Origin: Nematostella vectensis
Taxonomy: Eukaryota; Cnidaria; Anthozoa; Actiniaria; Edwardsiidae
Assembly: GCF_932526225.1 (NCBI RefSeq)
Contig: NC_064034.1
Coordinates: 2,652,001 to 2,716,000, forward strand
Reading direction: 5' to 3'
DNA: 64,000 bases
In this document: piece by piece, positions 56,401 to 64,000 of the stretch
Layout of the letters: the number at the start of each line of letters is the position of its first letter
How positions within the stretch are numbered: position 1 is the stretch's first letter
Notes under the pieces: generated by a model
Told to the model about the DNA's origin: nothing
The model's database searches: none
Seen by the model: only the letters and a program-made list of their open reading frames with translations
Translations under genes and position numbers: made by a program

Positions 56401-59400
56401 GATAATGTCACAATATTGTTTCGACACTTCTTTGACCTGCGGGAGTAGTAAAAAAGTAAACCGCCATGAGCTTGTTTTAAAAAACAGAACCTCCCACCAT
56501 GAATATCACGTAAAACATAGCCAATTTACCGTTATCATTACAATGAACAACACTAAACATCACCATTAACAAAAGTCGAACTATGCTTGACTTCACGAGC
56601 ATTGGCCATCAACAACACACATCACCAGCGTTAAGTTTATTATCAGAAAAAAAACATCATAACCATTATACCATCACTAACCACGCCACCAACTAAAGCG
56701 CCGCTTCACAACCAACATCTAAAGCAAGAGTACCACCATTACCATCAGACTACCACGACCGCAATTATTACTATCACGCAAGCGGCACCAATTTATTACA
56801 ACCACCATCGCCACCGCTATATCTATAATCACAAACAACATTATAACCATTACCATCACTTATAACGCCACACTTTCCTGCAGCTTCACAATCAACTTCG
56901 ACAGCAAGACCAACGCCACCATCACTACCACGACCACTATCACCAACACGCGAGCGCTACCATTAACATCGCCAAGGTCGTGCTCACAAGCAACAACAAC
57001 AACAACCATCGAGGGCCGTAGCAGGGGGTCGGGCACTGGGGGACGTGCTACCCCAGCATTTTCAAAAACTAAAAAAAAATGACCAGTATGGGCGTGGCTG
57101 TGCCCCTCATTGTTTTCTTAATGTTTCTGTATCGTGCCCTCCCCCCCCCAAAAAAAATAATAATTCAAAGCTCGCTACGGTCATGCTTTCGTAAGATCAA
57201 GTAAATGTCAAACGTCGTTTCACCCCTATACCACCACCAGCAGGTACAGTCACTTCTATGCTACGGGCTAATGTACCAAGGAGAGATAGTTACCCCCTGT
57301 TTATAAAGAAACTTTTGAAGATCCTCCACGTTCATGTGCGCTTTTCCGCTGGCGAATTTGTTCATGATCTCGACAATTTCGTCTCTGGTAGCTATGGCTT
57401 TGAAGAACTCGGCGAATTCTTCTTTGTTCAAGGCAGCTTCCGCACCGGCCTGTTCACCTTCAGTGTTGGCTTCCTTTTTACGAAAAAAAAATAACAAGTC
57501 TCTAACCTTTTTTTTCTACAATGTGTTCTCTACACTGCCTCTCTCATTGTGGTCTCTGTATTGGGTCTCTCATTGTGGTCTCTACATGGGTCGTGTAGCA
57601 GCTCTCAGAATTAGATTTTACCTGATTGGATTGATAAACCACAGACAAAACAATGGGAAACAAAACAATAGAACGGGAATACAATAGAACAATGAGGTGA
57701 TCCAGCCAATCCTGTTAGGCCTTACGAGCGGGCTGCTACATGACTATGACTGCTCTACACTGGGTCTCTCATTGTAGTCTCGACACTGGGTCTCTCATTG
57801 TGGTCTCTACATTGGGTCTCTCATTGTGGTCTCGACACTGGGTCTCTCATTGTGGTCTCTACATTGGGTCTCTCATTGTAGTCTCGACACTGGGTCTCTC
57901 ATTGTGGTCTCTACATTGGGTCTCTCATTGTGGTCTCGACACTGGGTCTCTCATTGTGGTCTCTACACTGGGTCTCTCATTGTAGTCTCGACACTGGGTC
58001 TCTCATTGTGGTCTCTACATTGGGTCTCTCATTGTGGTCTCGACACTGGGTCTCTCATTGTGGTCTCTACACTGGGTCTCTCATTGTTTTCTCTACACTG
58101 GGTCTCTCATTGTAGCCTCTACACTGGGTCTCTCATTGTGGTCTCTACACTGGGTCTCTCATTGTAGTCTCTACACTGGGTCTCTCATTGTGGTCTCTAC
58201 ACTGGGTCTCTCATTGTAGTCTCTACACTGGGTCTCTCATTGTAGTCTCTACACTGGGTCTCTCATTGTGGTCTCTACACTGGGTCTCTCATTGTAGTCT
58301 CTACACTGGGTCTCTCATTGTAGTCTCTACACTGGGTCTCTCATTGTAGTCTCTACACTGGGTCTCTCATTGTGGTCTCTACATTGGGTCTCTCATTGTG
58401 GTCTCTACATTGGGTCTCTCAATGTAGTCTCTACATTGGGTTCAATTCAAGTTCTGCGAAGGCAGACACTATATGTGTCGTAGAAGAGAGATATCTTTTC
58501 TCAAATAGATGCCATTACGTAAGGTGCAGCTTGAGGTAACTCTCTACTCCTCAAGTGAGTCTATTATAGCAGTTCCCAAGAATCTTCTTATCTAGCGCTT
58601 GAAGAAAGGCTTACAAGCCCTTGCTATCAACGAAGCGGTAGCGTCATCCAGACCACTACTTTTTCATATCGTCGTTCACAATTAAGTGTATTCCAACCTT
58701 TGTATTGACTTATCCAACCTTATTCCACTCTAATGCCTACCTTGTATTATTTATCTGACTTGATTTGACTTACCCTAAATCTCTTCTTTATTGTCTTTGG
58801 CGTGATGTTGACATTCAACGCGTTGAGTAATTTCGTAACCTCACTCAGGCCGAGCTCACCATCTTTGTTCTTATCAAATTTTTCAAAGGCGTCGATCAGC
58901 CACGTGCACCTTGTTAAGGAGTGAAAGACGTGGTTCACGAGAAGAGGGGGGGGGGGGGGGGGGTAGGAAGAGAAGGCTATACAGAGAGACAGAGAGACTA
59001 CCCATCCCTCTCCTCCCCCCCCCCCCTTCATTCTCTCCTTCCACCTCCTCTTCCTTATCCCTCCTTCCTCTCCCCCGCATCCTGCTCTATCACCTTCCTA
59101 TTCCTCTTCCAAACACACTTTCTCCTTTTCTTTACCTCCCCACCTTTTCTTCAATCTCCTTCTCCGTACAACCACCTTCTTTCTCCTCCTCCTCCTACTC
59201 TCCCCCTCCCTCTCCCTTCATCTTCTATTCCCTCTTTCCGCAATCCTTTTTCTCTTTTCTATATCCTTCTTTACCCCTACATCCCTTATCCGTACAATCC
59301 GAGAAAAATCCTCGTTATGATGGGAAAGGATATTTTTGCCTTAATACTTTGTCTTTTTCGATCGTATCTGGAAGAAAAACAAATAATCAAAAGCTAAAAA

Positions 59401-62400
59401 CATCTTCAATTCAAATCGTTACAACAATTTGTATTTCTGAAAATATATCACTCAAGTAGGGCCGTTCTAGGGTGGGTGGTGAGGCTTGAGACTGAAATCG
59501 AACATTGATATCAAGAATCTTATACTTACTCTGATTGTTAATAAGAGTCTGCAGTCCCACCAGCCAGAGGTTAGCTGTATCTACAGACTTGGCCACGAGA
59601 TCGAGGCTGCGATCTGCGCCGAATTTGACGGAAATGCACGTATCCAGCGAATACTTCTTGGCGAGGTCACCAAGCGTTTCCTTTACGTCATCGCCTGACA
59701 GAACATCGGTAATTTGGGCGATTTCATCTGAAAGTATAGTACCCAGTATATCAGAGTAACGCATTTCCTTGTGTGCCTCATTAGAGATGAAAGGCTAATA
59801 AAACGCTGGCCGTACCTTGCAACTGACTACAACAAATGGTCAATTTATAGGTTGTATTTTATAGGATAGATAGAGCAGTTACGCTATGTTAGTTCTAGAT
59901 GGTTTTAGGTTAATCTATTGGGTCACAATACTTTGCTAAGCTTTTTCTTTGTCTGTTTGTTTTTGAGGTATGAGTAATTGCATCCGATGTGGGTTTTTTC
60001 GTCGTTATTTAGCCTTTTTAGATAATTACTTACATCTGATGTGCTTTTTCTTGGTCGGTTTGTAGGTAATTGAAAGGCGGTCATCATCTAGAAAAAACTT
60101 CTTGAGTTGGGGCTTTCTGCTCTTGCCGTGCCCCGCTAGCTTGGTCATATCATCGCCTTTCTGCATGTGGAGCCAACATTCGTGTGCTATAAGATAAAAA
60201 AGGCTATAAAATAAAAAGGCGCTGACAACTCTTACAAAAACGCTCCAAGTCCCTCTTGCTCTGGGGCTATGTACGGGACTCCTGTGGCGGGCATGGCAGT
60301 GAGGCAAGAGGAACACCACTCAACACAGGAAACCCGATTAAATCACCTGGAACAAGGCTGAACAGCCCTTTTTAAAAAATTCCCAAGAAAGTAAGCAGTG
60401 TTTGCAACCTTATGGTAGTCCTTAAGGACAGACGGTTGAGGTCTTATGGTATGGTTTATGAAAACAACTATATCCTATACTGCTCCTTTAATCTCCACCC
60501 ACGCCACGTCATCTCCGCCCCCAGTTAAACACGTAACGTGAACGATTCCAAAAGTATCGGTGATCCTATTACCACGAATAGAAAGGGAGACTAAATGTTG
60601 TTTTCAAAAGATTGAAGGTATGTAGTAAGTTTATAGAAATAGAAACTTTGGAAAGGGTCAAGAGGCTACTGTCATAACAGTTTGCATGCGAGCCTCTTCA
60701 CGGTTGGCGTGACTTCTCAATTGACAAGCACTCTGAACCAATCAGAGTTAAGAAAGGGAGTTTGTTTAGATATTGTAAACAACACATCAACGGAAGTGGT
60801 GGGTGTGTGAAAGTTTTAAAATCATTGAAAATAGAAAAAAAAATTGCAAAAAATACAATCTATAAGACTAGAAAGAGTTTCTTAAAAATAACTTTCACAA
60901 TGCCTCTTTCTGGCTTTTTTTCCATAAACGATTCTTAAAATTATTTTGGAATATTTGACAGCCACCCTAAATGCCACCTGTAATGGTTTGTTTGTCTTTT
61001 CGAAATTGATACTCAAATAACTTGGCTATGATTCATATTGCTAGAGATTTCGGGGTAAATTTAAGGACATGGAAAAAATAAAGAATGACTAAACAAAAAC
61101 AAAAGGAAAGGATAATCATGTTATAAGTGAAGGGCAAATGATAAACAAAATCTCACAAAACCATGAAGAGCTTAATATGCAGTCCTGGGACATCCCATTT
61201 GTTTGTCTTTGTCCCTTATTGAACATTCTGGGAAGAACTAGCTTTACATTACAAAAGCGCTGTTAATGTTTCGTAAGATAATAACTGGTGTATGAAGACA
61301 AAAAAAGGCCTAACACTTCTAAAGAAAACGTTTTTAATCAATCTCCGTTACACGATAAGAAAAGGCTGAGACAGATCAATATAGCTTAAATTATTATTGT
61401 TCAGACTTATAAACTTTGTAAAAGAAGTAGTTAGAGAGATACACAGAGTATTTTAGTGTCCTTAGTTAAAAATTAATAGGCACTCGTTAGAGCCGATAAT
61501 ATGCAATCATAAGAAATACCGAGAGTGAGAAAACCGTGATGAAACTCAAGATTCACGTAATAGATTGTCTTGAAAATTGTCTTGAAAAATCGATAATATA
61601 AAAATTTTACTAGAATTTTCACAGCTTAAACGTGTGAGTTCTTACTAAACTCTTAGTGTCACGCTTGAATAATGAAATTGTTTAGCAGGATATTTTAATT
61701 TCACCGACACAGCTAAATACCGAAGAATACAAACTACTTTACAAGGGAAACAAATCGTAGAATAAGATAAGAATGATTTATCCAAGCAGCATTAAGAGTC
61801 TTGAGGTTCAATGCAAAATGTAAGATGTTTTCCTTCCATGACAACCTTAGCATAAATCGATGTTGAAGCATTTATAGTAAGTCTAAGTGATAATTCAGAC
61901 GAGGTATAATTGCTCCATACCTTCAATATCAGCGGAATTGCTGCCTGTAGCCATGTTCTGGCTTTTTCGCGGTTTATACCCAACCTGCAGCACAGAAACA
62001 AAAGAATTTGAGCTCAAAGTTCGTCTGGGTCAGTTATTACGGCGTGACAGCCTATGTCTTGTCGGGGTACTGTAAACAGACTGAGGTATCGTCACTTTAT
62101 ACATCACTTATCTCATGAATATTGACGAGGACGCGCGAAAAAGTGAATTCCAACTGTCTAATATAAACCGTGCTATTTACAGTATTTAGGATTCGATGCC
62201 AAGAAAATACAATAAAGCACCAGCTTAAATAACCAAAGGAAAGTATAATGAACGCTAAAAGTTGTTTACAACTTTTATAGTATATATATCCATTAACTTC
62301 AAAAGTTTTTTGGATATTACACAAGTTTAATGACTAAATCGAGATTGCATTTAGGATATTTTTATTTTTTGGGGAGTAGCTTTTCTAACGCAGACATACT

Positions 62401-62952
62401 TTGCAAATCCACCAGACTGTTATTATTCTTAGATTAACTTCGTATGGACTCCGAGGTTTTCTAAACGTTGAGCATGGATTGCAAAGAAAGTCGACTGCTT
62501 TGAACAAAAGGCAGAAGGATTATGGTATTGGCTACTCACTCCTACATAACATACAAACGCTGAATGAAAAGGGAGGACAAATATCTAACGAGGATAAATT
62601 GCCGTATTGTCCTTGAAATCATTACTGTTCTGTAAACAGAGCACAAATACTTGGCGGCTACTAGGGCAACAAACAGAACCATTGAGACAATGAAACAATT
62701 ACGATAGAGCGGCTTTGTGGATGCCGCAAAACCGGGGAGGGGGGACAAAGGAAACGAAGGACAGCCAGTGTGGGTGGGGTGTGGGGAAGGTTGGCACGAT
62801 CGTGGTATTTTCCAAATGCTGAATACGAAAAGACCGGCGAATTGACGAGCTGTTTGTCTTAATAGGGTAAGGGGTAGGGACTAAGGCACGCCCCCCCCCC
62901 CCCTTTAAACAATTTTTTAAAGAATGTGAATCATCTGGCAGTTATTCATGGA

Positions 62953-62992
<40 letters not shown>

Positions 62993-63728
62993 GAGATCAC
63001 CCCCAGGAGCTGTCAGTGGAGGTTGCAGGATCTTTATTTATCAATTTTTTAAATTTCGGGAAACAGCGAAACGAGCGGCAACCAAATAGAGCATATGGCC
63101 GACTAAAAGCACAGAGACGAAACGCACTTTGAATAATAAGAAAGACGACGCACTTCGAGTATTCTTCTCCGTACCTTCCCTACTTTTATTTTTTCTTTTC
63201 TTGTGCCTATGTACTGTATAACACAACGATCGCGCCTATGCCATTAGCCTGTCACACATTTTAGCTCACTACAGGACTCCCCCTAAATAAAACAATCACT
63301 TCCCAATGAAGCAAAGGAAGATGGCAAGTTGACAGGCAATACATCTTTTGCGATATATACAAGTTCTCAACTTACATTACCAAAGGATATTTAGCCTATA
63401 AGTTCCATTCTAAGAACCTTACGCTTCGCATATGGGTATGGCCACTGCTTCAAATACTTCATTACCAATAGATTTTCACTAATGTATATTTTTCTTGTAG
63501 TAATTAAAATTGAAATTTAGGTTTTACCTACTAGAGTTGTGAATAAGCCATTATTATTATCTTTTTTATATGCCAATCTAATTTAGCTCCGGTTATACCA
63601 GACTCTAAATAGCCTAAAGACTACATTTAGGACTACATTTAGGAGCTGATTTATGAGAAGGAAGTGGAATACAACCAGTTTCTACTCACCAAGCGTGGCA
63701 TCGCACCAATAGTCGTCGTTTTCCCCAT
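49096..63728 (-). CDS. PLCD: Phosphoinositide phospholipase C, delta-like (PH, EF-hand, X, Y, C2), about 816 aa
   Basis: Twenty coding exons: 63728-63690, 61984-61921, 60186-60034, 59727-59530, 58909-58774, 57473-57294, 56436-56343, 56033-55841, 55517-55386, 55248-55163, 54887-54805, 54428-54252, 52788-52686, 51751-51572, 51142-51035, 50893-50769, 50689-50605, 50258-50112, 49667-49552, 49146-49096. Order: PH domain ([18 protein letters not shown] to [10 protein letters not shown]), EF-hand ([13 protein letters not shown]), X box ([36 protein letters not shown]), acidic linker ([18 protein letters not shown]), Y box ([28 protein letters not shown]), C2 ([21 protein letters not shown]). Catalytic His, Glu, Asp, His and Glu are all present, so it should hydrolyse PIP2 to IP3 and diacylglycerol. 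The short tail after C2 fits the delta class. Phases agree everywhere except at the exon 4/5 junction (one base off). Exon 1 is less certain. Confidence 0.87.
50340..50600. repeat. (CAA)n-rich microsatellite in a phospholipase C intron
   Basis: Imperfect CAA/CAG/TCAACA runs lie in the intron between exons 50689-50605 and 50258-50112. Frames of poly-Cys, Val and Leu on the minus strand are artefacts of it. Confidence 0.85.
52800..54245. other. Phospholipase C intron between X-Y linker and Y-box exons
   Basis: About 1.4 kb without a supported exon; a CAA/ACA-rich patch near 54070-54200. No sign of a nested gene. Confidence 0.45.
56437..57290. repeat. Intron rich in ACCA/ATCACCA simple repeats
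   Basis: Between 56560 and 57010 the plus strand is dominated by short ACC/CCA/ATCACC words without a fixed period. No exon. Confidence 0.6.
57505..58445. repeat. 26-bp minisatellite in a phospholipase C intron, about 27 copies
   Basis: The unit is GGGTCTCTCATTGTGGTCTC plus TACACT, with TAGTCTC, CGACACT and TACATT variants. The main array is 57755-58440, and a few units near 57530-57590 are separated from it by about 150 bases of unique sequence. It lies between EF-hand exons 58909-58774 and 57473-57294. Confidence 0.95.
58946..59300. repeat. Pyrimidine-rich intron tract with G and C runs
   Basis: A 16-G run (about 58948) is followed by a long C/T-rich stretch (58990-59290). It lies just upstream (gene orientation) of the EF-hand exon and may act as an extended polypyrimidine region. 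No coding sequence. Confidence 0.6.
60187..61920. other. Phospholipase C intron 2
   Basis: AT-rich, with no repeat or exon recognised. Confidence 0.4.
61985..63689. other. Phospholipase C intron 1
   Basis: Contains a C run (about 62890) and a (TA)n microsatellite (about 62957-62990). No exon recognised. Confidence 0.45.
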
Positions 63729-64000
63729 TTTAACGTTTTCTGTACATTGGAGCTGGAAGACTAGCTAAAATAAAGTTGGCAAGTTACTTATGAAGGGCTG
63801 GTTTTGTGGTGTCTGTTCCATTGTCACTCCTGGTAAAAGCAGCCACATACAACACGCAAATGTTTCAGAGCTTGATAACATCCATTAAAGCACAATCTGG
63901 GCTCCCATAGAAAACATGCCGATGGGTCTTTTACGAGTTCGATGGTTTGTGGTAAGAACTTGGTCGACTTTTGTTTCTGTTCGACAAACCCCGTCCTTCG
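63729..64000 (-). promoter_or_regulatory. 5' flank of the phospholipase C gene
   Basis: Sequence directly upstream of the proposed start codon (63728-63726, context AAAATGGGG). No clear TATA box or initiator could be picked out; part of it should be 5' UTR. Confidence 0.25.

Overview
The window looks like nuclear DNA of a cnidarian, probably a sea anemone or another anthozoan. That is an inference from AT-rich introns with canonical GT/AG sites, secreted PAN/EGF/TSP1/C-type-lectin mosaics, chromadorea-unlike CR1 and L1-type retroposons, many short inverted-repeat elements and dense minisatellites. No tRNA, rRNA, CRISPR or prokaryotic operon structure was seen. Gene models were built by hand from reading frames plus splice phases, so single-base errors in exon edges are possible.

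Layout. (1) 44-6518, minus: nine exons of a SPATA6 homologue, running off the left edge, with a nearly full-length CR1-like retrotransposon (about 1745-5599, plus) sitting antisense in its fourth intron. (2) 6519-10784: repeats and no supported gene. (3) 10785-20717, plus: a decayed copy of a mosaic lectin gene (CTLD front half, LamG-like domain, CTLD back half) with a stop codon, three 1-base frameshifts and a defective L1-type element in its last intron. (4) 22247-32413, plus: a paralogue of the same design with signal peptide and PAN-like exon at the front; one LamG exon carries a 66-base insertion with a stop codon. (5) 34391-38560, minus: a complete six-exon secreted protein (signal peptide, PAN/apple, EGF, TSP1, GCYKD...GECWSG domain) whose TSP1 exon contains a five-copy 42-bp coding minisatellite. 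(6) 38.6-44.5 kb: microsatellites, minisatellites, palindromes, MITE-like elements and a retroposon fragment. (7) 44533-45942, plus: single-exon ankyrin-repeat protein. (8) 45.9-49.1 kb: two neighbouring minisatellites with 23-bp units between convergent genes. (9) 49096-63728, minus: an essentially complete, catalytically competent phosphoinositide phospholipase C of delta-like layout in 20 coding exons.

The most interesting system is the duplicated lectin gene: in both copies a concanavalin-A/LamG-like domain is encoded between the two halves of one C-type lectin domain, with matching exon lengths and phases (67, 242 and 242 nt). This predicts a domain nested inside another domain. Other notable points are a 2A-like GDISTNPGP motif upstream of the PHD finger in the CR1 polyprotein, and the in-frame expansion of the TSP1 repeat.
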